The notes beneath the pieces were generated by a model. The model did not search any database, was not told the origin of the DNA, and worked only from the letters and a program-made list of their open reading frames with translations. The position numbers and the translations under genes are program-made. A DNA stretch of 64,000 nt from Tamarix chinensis (taxonomy: Eukaryota > Streptophyta > Magnoliopsida > Caryophyllales > Tamaricaceae), in contig CM060177.1 of NCBI GenBank assembly GCA_030549775.1, positions 53,880,638 through 53,944,637 on the forward strand, written 5' to 3'. Positions within the stretch are counted from its first letter, which is position 1, and every line of letters begins with the position of its first letter. Below are positions 46,490-57,862 of this stretch, piece by piece.

Positions 46490-47130
46490 AAGTTTGTATG
46501 GTGGTATTAGTGATCTTATGGTGGTATTAATGGCTTATGGTGGTATTAGGGTTTGCATGGTGGTGTTATGGTTTGATGGTATTAATATTTGTATGGTGGT
46601 ATTAGTGATTTCATGGTGGTATTAGGGTTTGCATGGTGGTGTTATGGTTTGGTGGTATTAATATTTGTATGGTGGTATTAGTGATTTCATTGTGGTATTA
46701 GGGTTTGCATGGTGGTGTTATGGTTTGGTGGTATTAATGTTTGTATGGTGGTATTAGTGATTTCATGGTGGTATTAATGGCTTATGGTGGTATTAGGGTT
46801 TGCATGGTGGTGTTATGGTTTGTATGGTGGTATTAATGTTCTATGGCGGTATTAATGGTTGCATGGTGGTATTAATGGTTGCATGATGATATTAGGGTTT
46901 GCATGGTGGTATTATGGTTGGAATGGTGGTATTAGGGTTCGCATGGTGGTATTAGGGTCTGTATGGTGGTATTAGGGTTCGCATGGTGGTATTAGGGTCT
47001 GTATGGTGGTATTAGTGATTTCATGGTGGTATTAATGGCTTATGGTGGTATTAGGGTTTGCATGGTGGTGTTATGGTTTGGTGGTATTAATGTTTGTATG
47101 GGGGTATTAGGGTCTGCATGGTGGAGTTAG
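46490..47130. repeat. Minisatellite TGGTGGTATTAGGGTTTGCA
   Basis: About thirty imperfect units of 18-22 bp, G/T-rich on the plus strand, with higher-order copies such as TTTCATGGTGGTATTAATGG repeating every 150-300 bp. Short traces are at 50900-50990 and 53640-53745 in other LTRs, so the array expanded mainly in this copy. Confidence 0.85.
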
Positions 47131-47714
47131 GGTTCTGCATGGGAGTTAATGATTGTATGGGATTTAGGGTTTGTATGAAAAGTTCAAGAGGTTGCATGGG
47201 ATGTGTAACGTTTGCGTGGGAGCAAAATTTATGGATGAAAGGTTGATTTGGGATGTAAGAAAGGTAATGCAAGTATGATATGGGTGTTTGACTGTTTTGG
47301 ACGGAGAATAGTACGTGGAGTATTATAAGGGTATGGAGGAGACATAATTAGGGTTTGGAGTGATTAACTCTGGGTCGTCGTGATTAAGTAGGGTTGGAGT
47401 AGCTAATTGTGATTTGTTGAGGATAGTTAAGGTTTGGGATGGCTAAGTATGGTTTTTATATGGTAAAATAGGGTTAAGAGTGGGTAACTATGGTTTGGTG
47501 TGGACAATTAGGGTCAGTTATGGCTGCTTAGAGTTGTTGGTGTTATCATGTGTATTTATTGATTAAAGTGTAGTTATGAATGTGGGTTTTTATTAGTTGT
47601 GATGTGTACAGTATAAAGAGAATGATTTATGCATGTCAAGAGTGTTGCGTGATTCAATAAGATACGGATAAGACACTAATAACGTAAAGCGAAAGACTGT
47701 TGAGCCGAGCCTAG

Positions 47715-48290
47715 TCCGATCCACCGGTTAGAATAGTGGTCAAAGGCATTCTGCCCTGTGCGTTTCGTTCCGGTCCACCGGCTATAATAGTGGTCAGAGG
47801 CGTTCTGCCCTGTGCGTTTCGTTTCGGTCCACTGGCTATAATAGTGGTCAGAGGCGTTCTGCCCTGTGCGTTTCGTTCCGGTCCACCGGCTATAATAGTG
47901 GTCAGAGGCGTTCTGCTCTGTGCATTTCGTTCCGGTCCACCGGCTATAATAGTGGTCAGAGGCGTTCTGCCCTGTGCGTTTCGTTCCGGTCCACCGGGTA
48001 TAATAGTGGTTAAAGGCGTTCTATCCTGTGCGTTTCGTTCCAGTCCACCGGCTATAATAGTGGTCAGAGGCGTTCTGCCCTGTGCGTTTCGTTCCGGTCC
48101 ACCGGGTATAATAGTGGTCAGAGGCGTTCTGCCCTGTGCGTTTCGTTCCGGTCCACCGGCTATAATAGTGGTCAGAGGCGTTCTGCCCTGTGCATTTCAT
48201 TCCAATCCACCGGCTATCATAGTGGTCAGAGGCGTTTTACCCTGTGTGTTTATTTCCGGTCCACTGGCTATAATAGTGGGGGCCTCGGCT
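47715..48290. repeat. 54-bp tandem array, about ten units
   Basis: The unit begins GGTCCACCGGCTATAATAGT, continues GGTCAGAGGCGTTCTGCCCT and ends GTGCGTTTCGTTCC. Because 54 is a multiple of three, one frame stays open (47736-48296) and would encode an 18-residue repeat containing VVRGVLPCAFRSGPPAII. Neighbouring LTRs have other unit lengths and no such frame, so this is a non-coding LTR array. Confidence 0.9.
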
Positions 48291-49057
48291 CGATAGACCC
48301 AAAGTAAATAAGTTAAACCACGGGAAAAATACTGAGTACTTACAGTGAAACACCATGTTGAGGCGGGGCTAGTCCGGTCCACCGGTAAGAATAGTGGTCA
48401 GAGGCGTCCTGCCCTGTGTTTTTATTTTCGGTCCACCGGCTATAATAGTGGGGTCCCTGTGCTCACATGGATTATTGAAGAATGTGTGAAATGGACTTAT
48501 TATCATTAATGAGCATAAAGAATAAGTCACCAGAAAAGTATTCAGACCTTATCTTGCGGGTTATCGCATGTTGTTTATATGATTGTGCTATGTGTGCTAT
48601 GTGATATGATTGTATGTTTGGCCTTAGCGCACCAGCGCCCTTACTTAGTATTGGACCCGTACTGATACTACCTTGATTGAATGGGTCCTATGATGATCCA
48701 CCGACGGTGGGGAGCAGACCTCCTATGCAGGTTTGATCGGCTACAAATTGTGGGGTGGAAGGCTTGGCTTGAGTGAGTAGGCGATCCGGATATTGGTCCC
48801 TTGGGATCTGTTTTATTTAGCTATATTTTGTACTACGCTTCTTGTTTTGAAACCGTACTCTTAAGTTGTATTCCTAAACGATATTCTAACTGTTGTTGAC
48901 TCGTATTTTCGTGAATGACCTATGTTAACTACTTATCTAAGTTTTGATGATTCTTACTTAATGATGGTTTAGCTTAGCCTTAGCACTTAGTATTTGGGGG
49001 TGTTACACCTAATGCCTTCCTGCCGACCCCCAAAACCCTATTATCCCATCTACCATC

Positions 49058-49065
49058 TATAAATA
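49058..49065 (+). promoter_or_regulatory. TATA box of the outer LTR (35428-55843)
   Basis: TATAAATA in CTATAAATAGCCC, 50 bp after the end of the inserted element and just before a CCGAAAACCCTAAGTC leader with GCCGCC runs. Contiguity with the U3 at 35428-36439 is inferred from the CCTAA duplication. Confidence 0.55.
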
Positions 49066-49869
49066 GCCCAGTTATGGAAGTTTTGGAATTTTTTCTTCCC
49101 CGAAAACCCTAAGTCAGAGCTGGCCGCCACCGTGACTTCAGACGCAGCTTCCGCCGCCGATAGCCAACCTCAACGCCACCGCAGCATTTCAATTTCTTCC
49201 CTGAAATTTCCTCTAATTAACAAAATCATTTTCAACCTTCGATTCTTCTTGTACGGGCCTCCATAACCATGCAAAGTTGGCTGCTCGATTCGCCAGAATT
49301 TTACCCCGAAACCTTAAACCACCATCTGCCGCCGTGCGCTGCCACCTTTGGTTGCACCACCACCATCATTTTGTCCCTCTCCTCCTAGGAAACCATAAAC
49401 ATCTCTTATCTCACCTCAATTCTCCCAATCTTTTTCCCAACATCCATCTTTCCCTCTTTTCTTCTCTTTTTCCGGCCACCGCTGCCGCCGCCATGCACCA
49501 CCGCCGGTGCCGCCTATACCCACCAGCCTAAGGTTGAACCCTAGACCCTCTCAACCATTTTCCATATTATTATAAGCCTTAATTTAATTTATTTCAATTA
49601 TTTACATATAAATACCATTATTATTATTCTTAATATTTATATTCTTAATACGTTTTATGATTATTATTAGTAGTATTATTTTTTATTATTATTTATGTTG
49701 AGGGCTGAAGCCTTATTGTATTTTAATTCGATTTGATTATTATTCCCTTATTATTTCTATTTTTACTATTATTAATATTAATATGTTATAAGTATAAATA
49801 TTATTATTAGTTTATATATCGAATTTATATTATTCTTATCCTATTATTATTAATGCAAATATTTTACCA

Positions 49870-49905
49870 TTAGTGTTATTAATAATGTTATTATTATTAT
49901 TACTA

Positions 49906-49958
<53 letters not shown>

Positions 49959-49960
49959 GA
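49870..49960. repeat. (TTA)n microsatellite in the outer LTR
   Basis: TTA runs, longest about 49909-49957, at the conserved position downstream of the GC-rich block. Surrounding TTA-rich sequence extends from about 49615 to 50010. Confidence 0.85.
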
Positions 49961-51529
49961 TATTAGTTTTATTATATTTGATACTATTATATTAGTATCA
50001 TTATTATTATTAGGGTAAATTTTTAACCCTATATTATCAAGGTTTATAATATCTCTATTATTTTTATGTCTTTAGCAAAGTTAGAATTTTTTTAAGGTTA
50101 TTTTATTAGTATGATATTATTTTGGTCAAAGCCCTAAGGAGGTGTAGGAGCGTGCTCTAAGACCGGTGACATTTTAGGTAAGGGTTTACTAAGGCCATTG
50201 TGTGCTTATATGCATTATGTGCTTCATATGCTATGCATTCTATGTTTACGATTATTAATTATGTCTTATATAATATGACATGGAGTTGAAGTATGTATTG
50301 TATGGCATGTGTATTATTTATGTATGATGATATGTGTTGTGACCCTGTAAGACATGCATGTGAGGATGTTGATATGATTTGTGCGGGGAAAAAGGATGAA
50401 AAAGGAGGATGGGGAAAGAATTTGACTAAGGGAGGTAAGTTGACCTAATTTTGTGGTTTTATAAGGAATAGTCTAATGTATGGTTTTTTGTGGAAGAATA
50501 TAATTTATGGTTTGTTTGGGAGAATCTAATTTATGATGTTATTTGGGAGAATGTAATTTATGATATTATATGGGAAAATTTAATTTATGACTTGATTGGG
50601 GGAATCTAATTTATGATTTGTTTGGGGGAATCCAATTTATGGTTTTGCTTGGGAGATTCTAAGTTATGATATTATGTAGGAGAATCTAATAAATTGTAAG
50701 GTATGGATGAATCTTCGGCTTTATGTGATTTGAATCTAGGGTTTGGTAAGGATAGATATTTGGTTTGGTATGGATTGCATTTACGAATTGGTATGGACAA
50801 ATCTTTGGGTTTTATATGGTTTGAATCTAGGTTTGACATAGGTGAATCTTTGGGTTTTGTGTGGATTGAATTTTGGGTTTTGTATGACAGAATCAGGGTT
50901 TGTATGGTGGTATCTATAGTTGTATGGTGGTATTAGGGTTTACATGGTGGCATTGATGGTTGTATGGTGGTATTAGGGTTTGCATGGTTGAATTTAAGGT
51001 TTCACGTGGAATTTTAGGGTTTGAATGAAAAAGGTTTGAAGGTTTGCATGGGGAGACTAATGTCTGCATGGGTATGAAATTTACGTATGGAAAGTTAATT
51101 TGGGATGTAAGGAAGGTAATGTAAGTGTTATTTGGGCGTTGAACTATTTTGGACGGAAAATAGTACGTGGAGCATTATGAGGGTACGGAAGAGACTAAAT
51201 TAGGGTTTGGAGTAATGAACTCTGGGTTGTTGTGATTAACTAAAGTTGGAGTGGATAATTGTGGGTTGTTATGGTTAACTAAGGCGTGGAGTGGCTAATT
51301 GTGGTTGGTATGGTTAAATAGAGTTTGGAGTGGTTGACTATGGTTTGTTGTGGTTATTTGAGGTATGTGGTGGCTGATTAGGGTTTTTGTGTTATCATGT
51401 GCATGTGGTGACTTAAGTGTAATTATGATGGTGGAATTTTATGATTTGTGATGTGTGATGACTTATGCATGTCCAGGGTGAAATCTTTGAATAAAATATT
51501 TAAGATATTAATCACTTAAAGCGAAAGAT

Positions 51530-51885
51530 TATTGAGCCGGGTCCAACCGATCCACCGGTTAGGAATAGTGGTTAGGGTTATTACCCTATGTGAGACCGGT
51601 CCACCGACAAATAATAGTGGTGTGGACTTTGTCCCGCAAGTGCCCGGTCTACCGGCGAATAATAGTGGGGGACTCGAGCTCAATAAAAACGAACCCGAGT
51701 TTGTTAAAGACACTTAAAAGATATCAATTACTTACAGTGGAACCCCATGTGAACAGGAACCAGACCGGTCCACCGGCAAATAATAGTGGTGTGGACTTTG
51801 TCCCGCAAGTGACCGGTCCACCAGCAAATAATAGTGGTGTGGACCTTGTCCCACAAGTGACCGGCCCACCGGTTAAAATAGTGGG
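51530..51885. repeat. CCGGTCCACCGGCAAATAATAGTGG array of the outer LTR
   Basis: Six units in two blocks of three. Spacers carry GTGTGGACTTTGTCCCGCAAGT rather than the GGCGTTCTGCCCTG of other copies, so the spacer was homogenised within this LTR. Confidence 0.8.
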
Positions 51886-52143
51886 GTGTTCTTGTGATTA
51901 CATGAATTTGATAAAAGTTATGGTGTGTATCGACTTTCGGTAAAAAGATTAATTAAATAATTAATCCAAACTATTTGGGTCTTTATGTGTGGGTTTAATC
52001 TTTATTAAGTTATGTAATTAACTGTATGTCTTTATGAATCATATACGTGGTTTGAAAGTGTAAGTTGAGCATTGCCTTTATGATTTTGTATGCTATGTGT
52101 GTGGCCTTAGTGCTCGGTTACCTTACTCAGTACGTAGCGTACT

Positions 52144-55100
52144 TGAAATGCCCCGAAAATTTCATATTTTATAAACTACATTTAAAGGATATTTATTCTA
52201 ATAATTATTTAAATAAATTATTTTTAAATTGAATTAATTAGGGTTTTCGTGTATCATGCGTATTCAAATATTTAAAGTGTAATTATGATTGTGAAGTTTA
52301 TGATTTATAATTTATGATTTTATGTGGAAGAATCTTTATGGCTTGAATTTAGGGTTTGGTATGGAAAAATCTTTACGGTTTGAATTTAGGGTTTGGAATG
52401 GGGAGGTTTCGAAATCCACTTTGTAAATTTAAGGCTTAGATTATTATTATTATTAAGTTTTCTATTAAATTACTACTATTAGTAATAATTTGTTATTATT
52501 AAAATTATTATTATAATAAATATTATTATTATTATTACCTTTACTAACCTTATTTTGGTAAAGGGTCCGAATCCCTTGTTCCACTTTATTTTTGAGTAAT
52601 GCCTTTTTATTATTATTTCTACTATTTTATTATTCTTATTAATATTAATATTGATATTATTTTGGTATTTCTTTTATTATTATTTTATCAAAAAAAATAT
52701 TCTTATATTAAATTAGTGTTTAATATTATTTTGATAGGAGAGAGTCTAATTTTAGCTTTTCTCTCAAAATAGGTAAAACCAGTCAAAACCCTAAGGAGGC
52801 GTAGGAGTGTGCTCCAAGACCGGTGCCGTTCTAGGTAAGGAGTGCTAAGGCCTTTTATGTGTTTATGTGGTTTATGTGTTTCGCATGCTATGGATCCAAC
52901 GTTTATTATTATTAAATATTCTATATGTGGTATGTATTGGAGTTGATGTATGTTATGCATGGTATGTGTATTAATTATATGTGATATGTATTGTGACCCT
53001 GTAAGACATGCATGAGAGGACATTGGTGTGGTTTGTGTGGGAGAAAAGATGAAAAGTAGGATGGGAAAGAAGTTGACTAAGGGAAGTAAGTTGACCTCAA
53101 TTTATGGTTTTATAAGGAATAATCTAATGTATGATTTTATGTGTGGAAGAACATGCTTTATGATTTTATGCAGAGAATATAATATATGGTTTTATTTGGG
53201 AGAATGTGAGTTATGATGTTATTTGGGAGACGGTAATTTATGATGTTATATGGGATATTCGAATTTATGGTTTGTTTGGGAGAATTTAAATTAGGGTGTT
53301 AATTGGGAGAAGGTAATTTATGAGGTTATATGTAATAATCGAATTTATGGTTGTTTGGGAGAATCTAATTTATGATGTTATTTGGGAGAATATAATTTAT
53401 GATATTATAGGGGAGAATCTACTTTATGATTTGACTGGAAGAATCTAATTTATGATTTGTTTGGGGGAATCTAATTTATGGTTGTGCTTGGGAGATTCTA
53501 ATTTGCGATTTTATGTGGAGAATCTAATTTATGGTCTTGTATGGGAAAATCTAAATTGTGGTTATGAATGGGAGAATCTAAACCATTGTATGGTAAGGAT
53601 GAATCTTCGGTTTATGTAATTTGAATCTAGGGTTGCATGGCGTTGGACTTTGCATGGCGGTATTAGGGTTTGCATGGTATTATTAATGGTTGTAATGTGA
53701 TATTAATGGTTGTATGGTGATATTAGGATTTACATGGTGGAGTTAGGGTTTTGCATAGGAGGTGTAAAGTTTGCCTGCGAGTGAAATTTATGTATGGAAA
53801 GTTGACTTGGGATATGAGGAAGGTAATATAAGTGTTGTTTGGGTGTTTGATCACTTGGGATGAAAATAGCACGTGGAGCAAAATAAGGTACGGAGGAGAC
53901 TGAATTATGGTTTGTTTGGTTAATTATGGTTTATGGTGGTTGATTAGGATTTGGTGTGATTGCTTAGGGTTTTTGTTGCATCATGTGTTCTTGGTGATTA
54001 AGGTATAATTATGAGAAATGGAATCGATGATTTGTGATGTGTGGAGTGTTAAAATGATTTGGGTGATGTGAGGTGGAGTAAGAGGAGTTGTTAAGGCCTA
54101 AATTAGGGTTTCGGGACAAAACCCTAGAGTGAGATAGATGTGAAGTAGAATTGGAGGAGAAGTGTAAAGGGAGCGATTCATGCATGTCTAGGGTTTGGTG
54201 GTAGCACATGTGTACTTGGTGATTAAAGTATGATGATGGATATAAATTTATGATTTATGATTCGTGCATGTCCATGGTGAAAGTTTCTAAATAAGATACT
54301 TAAATATTAATATCCTAAGTGGAGTATCGTTGAGACGGGACCAACCGATCCACCGGTTCGGAATAGTGGTTAGGGTTTTACCCTATGTGTGACCGATCCA
54401 CCGGTAATAATAGTGGTTAGGACATGATGTCCTATGTGTGACCGATCCACCGGTTATAATAGTGGGGGTTCCCGAGCTCAACGGTCACAAACCAGAATGC
54501 TTAAAAGATACTAATTACTTACAGTGGAACACCGTGCGAGCCGGAGCCAACCGATCCACCGGTTAGGAATAGTGGTTAGGACGCGTAGTCCTATGTGTCT
54601 CCGATCCACCGCTATAATAGTGGTTAGGGTATGATACCCTATGTGCCTCCGATCCACCGGCTATAATAGTGGGGGCTTCCGTACTCGCATGGATTTGATA
54701 AAATTTTGGTGTGTATCGACTTTTGATAAAAGATTAATTAAATAATTAATCTGGATTATATGCGGGCCTTGTACTTTTACTTGATTGATCATATGCATTT
54801 ATAATCATTCCCTTCTATGTTCTGCATGATTTATGTGTCGGTGTGTTGGCCTTAGTGATCAAGTCTCCTTACTCAGTACTGGACCCGTACTGATACTACA
54901 TTGATTGATGGGTCCTGTGATGATCCACCGATGGTGGGGAGCAGACCTCTTGTGCAGGTTTAAGATCAGAGACTGTTTGGGGTGGCAGGCCTGACTTGAG
55001 TGAGTAGGCAATCCGGAATTTGACTCATCGGATTTTATATTGTTTAAATGTATTTCTATTTGGAAGTTACAAGTGTTAATAAACATTTATGCGTACTCTG

Positions 55101-55320
55101 ATTTTGTTGTATGATCTTTCGAATTCATTTATGAATGGTTAATTTGAATTTAACGTAAATCTTTTCTTTAGCCTTAGCACTTGGTACTGAAACGGTCGGA
55201 GAGAACCGGTTTGGTACTAAGTGTGGCGGTAACATTCCCAGAATTCACAGGTTTTAAGTGTTTCTATCTTAATTGCTTCCGCTTTAAAAAAAAAAAAGTA
55301 GTGAATTTTGGGGTGATACA
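52144..55320 (+). mobile_element. Nested giant solo LTR, 3.18 kb, TSD GTACT
   Basis: It starts TGAAATGCCCCGAAAATTTC and ends GAATTTTGGGGTGATACA, flanked by the perfect TSD GTACT (52139-52143 and 55321-55325). Removing it restores a phrase (TTACTCAGTACGTAGCGTACT + GATCACCC) found uninterrupted in related LTRs at 23190 and 34678. The copy lacks the GC-rich TATA and leader block: AT-rich start sequence runs quickly into TTA-rich sequence (52440-52680). It has the CCGATCCACCGG array (54340-54680), the GGACCCGTACTGATACTAC block (54884) and a hairpin (55176-55225). Confidence 0.88.
54340..54680. repeat. CCGATCCACCGGTTATAATAGTGG array of the nested LTR
   Basis: Six units in two blocks of three, with spacers ending CCCTATGTGTGACCGATCC or a variant. 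Each block ends in GTGGGGG(T/C)TTCCG. Confidence 0.8.
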
Positions 55321-55848
55321 GTACTGATCACCCTTTTCATGAGTGCTGCTCATTCCCACGAGTAGTATGCCCTTCTAAATTTGTGCAGGTGGCGAGATAT
55401 CAGTTGGGGCTGAGTGTTGAGCATGTTTGGCTAGAATGTTCGAGAGTGTTGTGGCCGTATTCATTCTTTACGCGATTTCATTCCTTTTGTTATTTCTGTG
55501 GTATGGTATTTACCATTTTCTGATTTTTTACTCGATTGAGTATTTTAATGAATCTTTTATCGGTTGTATGTTTAATTCTCTTTTGGAAATGAATTACATT
55601 TCTTGATGTGTTCTCTGATTTTTTTTACAACCGTTTAATGATTATTTGAAGTTTAGTTTGTATTAATTTTGTAATTGATTGTTAATCTTTTCTTTAGCCT
55701 TAGCACTTGGTACTGGAATGGTCGGAGAGAACTGGTCTGGTACTAAGTATGGCGGTAACATTTCTAGAATTCACAGGTTTTCAGTGTTTCTAATTTAATT
55801 GCTTCCGCTTAAAAAAAATTATAGTGAATTTTGGGGTGTTACAATAAG

Positions 55849-56797
55849 CTCTTTGCACCAGTGCATACTAGTGGTGGGACCAACACTTATGAGTTTATTC
55901 CCATACGGATAATCACACTAGTCAAAAGATAATTAATAGTGATACCTGAGGAGGCATTTTGGTTTTATTGAGATATTAAATCATTATGCTTAGCTATTAT
56001 GTGTATGTGTAAGTGATAAGCATGTGTTCTATGTAATATATGTTAGCATGTTTTAACATGTGATTGATAAGTTTGTTTTCCTCATATACAACATAAGCTT
56101 TACCATGTATTAGGATAGTTTTTTTTTGTTAGTAAATCACTATATTGGTACCACATTCCATTGTCAAAGTATTTATTTGGCTTTTGTTTTAGGAAGTATA
56201 GGATGATTTAAATTGCTATAATTCTACATAAGAGTATATTAAGGATGATGATATTCACTAATAGTCAGCCATTGCTTGGGGGAGTCACTTACCTTTTGTA
56301 TTTGAGAGTTAAGATAACTCAATTACATGGATTTTGTCTACTATGTTGAGATTGTTTTGATTCTATCTAGTTATTTATACTTTTGAATTTGGTTCATATA
56401 TTTTTTATTGTTGTATATAATTAGTATATTATTTATATTATGGTCATCATCATATTAGTTCTCTCTTAATTAGTATATGCATGTTTTGCACCTTTTTACC
56501 TTACATTTGATATGAATAATCACACCTCTTCTAAGTTTAATGTAACAGTAACTTCCCTTTTTTTTTTTTTTTTAAATACTTATACATTGTCTTAAAAAAA
56601 TTAGTCCTAAAATGTGGGAATGTTTTAGGCATGTCGAAGAATTTTGTGTCATATGAGTGGCTGAAGTGCCAAAGTGTCTTATGCCTTATAAATGGTTGAA
56701 GTGCCAAAGGTAGAAGTCCTATAATGTCTTATAAATGGTAGAGATGACAAAGATGACACCCATGAGAGCTTTTCATTAGAGGAGGTGAAAGGTAAGA
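55849..56797. other. AT-rich spacer, possible Sirevirus-like remnant
   Basis: It continues 35222-35427 once the outer LTR is removed. Phrases such as CATTGCTTGGGGGAGTCAC (56271) and TGTTAGCATGTTTTAACATG resemble copia 3' internal sequence, but no LTR or frame can be fixed. A poly-T run is at 56558-56573. Confidence 0.3.
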
Positions 56798-57725
56798 AAG
56801 GATGGCAATAGGGTGGGTTAGGGACATGAATCCTATCTCTATATTTGAACCAATTAAGTAAAATAATTTTCAAATCTATTTCAATCCTCAAAATTTTATT
56901 ATTGAGGAATCTCCAACCTGATCCATATGGGAGTCAAATTCCCATATCTGACTATATTTTTGATCTATTCTTTTTTTAATTCATTCTTCAATCTTAAAAC
57001 CTCATTAGATATCCAAAATTTGACCCTATCTCAAATATAGAATGACATCTCTACCGTCCAATCCTATTTTTCTTAAATACTTTTAATTTATATTTTATAT
57101 AAAAAATTATATATGTAATATTTGGTGCGGTATTAGAGATAGAGATCCAAACCTGATCGCCTCCGTCCCTGAAATCTTCGGGTAACCCGAAACTGAAAAA
57201 AGAAATTCTGAAGGGGCTCCAAATAGGGATGGCAACGGGGCGGGTCGGGGACGGGGACCCCATCCCCATCCCCGAACCCGATAAGAAAAATTATCCCCGA
57301 ACCCGACCCGATCCCCGCGGGGATCAAATTCCCATACCCGACCCGATCCCCGATCTATTTTCCATCCCCGATTTATTCCCCGTTCTTAAAACCCGACCCG
57401 ATCTCCAAAACCCGACTTTATACCCGATCCCCGATCCTCAAACTATTTTTTTATATTATATTTTAATTTATATTCTATAAAAAAATTATATATTATATAT
57501 ATATAATTATATAAATATATATATATATATAAAATTTTGGGGCGGGTTCGGGGATGGGGACCCCAAACCCGTCCCCGAAAAAATCCCCGTTAAGAATCCC
57601 CGAACTTGAACCCGATCCCCGAATTCTCTCTCCGAACCCGAACCCGAATGAAGAATCCCCGACGGAGCCCCGAACCCACGGGGAAAATTGCCATCCCTAG
57701 CTCCAAATCCGCAAAATTGTTTGGG
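56798..57725 (+). mobile_element. Older hAT-type MITE copy, interrupted by the younger one
   Basis: It starts near GGATGGCAATAGGGTGGG (56800) and aligns in order with the MITE at 57224-57699: the GACATGAATCC region, CAAATTCCCATATCTGAC, TTTTAATTTATATTTTATAT, and CTTCGGGTAACCCGAAAC. It is strongly diverged by C-to-T and G-to-A changes. Its own right end appears to be pushed beyond 57707. Terminal repeats and TSD of this copy are too eroded to define, so the boundaries are approximate. Confidence 0.55.
57224..57699. mobile_element. hAT-type MITE, 476 bp, 8-bp TSD GCTCCAAA
   Basis: The terminal inverted repeat TAGGGATGGCAA (57224-57235) pairs perfectly with TTGCCATCCCTA (57688-57699). Both sides have the 8-bp duplication GCTCCAAA (57216-57223 and 57700-57707). 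The TAGGGATG terminus and 8-bp TSD are typical of the hAT superfamily. The interior consists of CCCGACCCGATCCCCG-rich arms around an AT-rich centre with TATATA runs, with no transposase. The sharp TSD indicates a recent insertion. Confidence 0.92.
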
Positions 57726-57862
57726 TGAGGTTCCTGAAAGGGAGTGACACTAGTGGTCTGGATCCAGCCATCAAATTAGATCATTTTTCGCTTGTTTACT
57801 TACACATGACTATTTATTAATCTTGGAGGCCGACCCAACCAACGGCACGCAAGGACGTGACG

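Larger units (their letters stand above)
36440..49007 (+). mobile_element. Non-autonomous gypsy-type element with an inverted middle, TSD CCTAA
   Basis: The outer ends are TGAAATACCCC at 36440 and GGGGGTGTTACA at 49007, flanked by the perfect TSD CCTAA (36435-36439 and 49008-49012). PBS and PPT lie inside but on the minus strand. If 36526-43500 is turned round, the order becomes normal: LTR start (86 bp), a pol fragment, LTR 3' end, PBS, internal region, PPT and a full 3' LTR (5.6 kb). Both junctions support this: LTR bases ending at 36526 on the minus strand join the LTR bases starting at 43501, with one substitution from the intact copy at 36651. The internal region (about 1.5 kb without the inserted LTR) has no gag or complete pol, so the element depended on others. 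A solo LTR (36651-41527) sits within it. Confidence 0.75.
43501..49007 (+). mobile_element. 3' LTR of the inverted element (lacking its first 98 bp here)
   Basis: It matches the LTR 36651-41527 from its base 99 onward. Its missing first 98 bp lie inverted at 36526-36623. It has the same order of blocks: pyrimidine U3, TATA box (44271-44278), GC-rich leader (44280-44930), TTA tracts (44990-45375), a GGTGGTATTAGGG array (46490-47130), the 54-bp array (47715-48290) and the GGACCCGTACTGATACTACC block (48654). At the 3' end the second hairpin arm and about 100 bp are gone: CTTAGTA joins TTTGGGGGTGTTACA at 48992. The proline-rich frames at 44154-45117 are compositional. Confidence 0.85.
35428..55843 (+). 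mobile_element. Outer giant solo LTR split by two later insertions, TSD ATAAG
   Basis: It starts TAAAATGCCCCAAAAATTT (from TGAAATGCCCC) and ends TTTTGGGGTGTTACA at 55843, flanked by the perfect TSD ATAAG (35423-35427 and 55844-55848). Its own sequence is 35428-36439, 49013-52143 and 55326-55843, about 4.66 kb, which agrees with intact family members. 35428-36439 is AT-rich then pyrimidine- and GC-rich U3. 49013 onward carries the TATA box, the CCGCCGCC leader, (TTA)n, GGTTTGGTATGG-type repeats and the CCACCGG array (51530-51885). 55326-55843 carries the terminal hairpin. Two insertions, 36440-49007 and 52144-55320, interrupt it. There is no internal region, so it was a solo LTR. Confidence 0.85.

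Noticed and set aside
47715..48290. CRISPR-like regular array
   Set aside because: Plant nuclear context. Repeats have no unique spacers because the whole 54-bp unit is repeated. No cas genes.
47736..48296. 186-codon open frame with an 18-residue repeat
   Set aside because: It is produced by a 54-bp tandem array in an LTR. Homologous arrays in other copies have other periods and no open frame.
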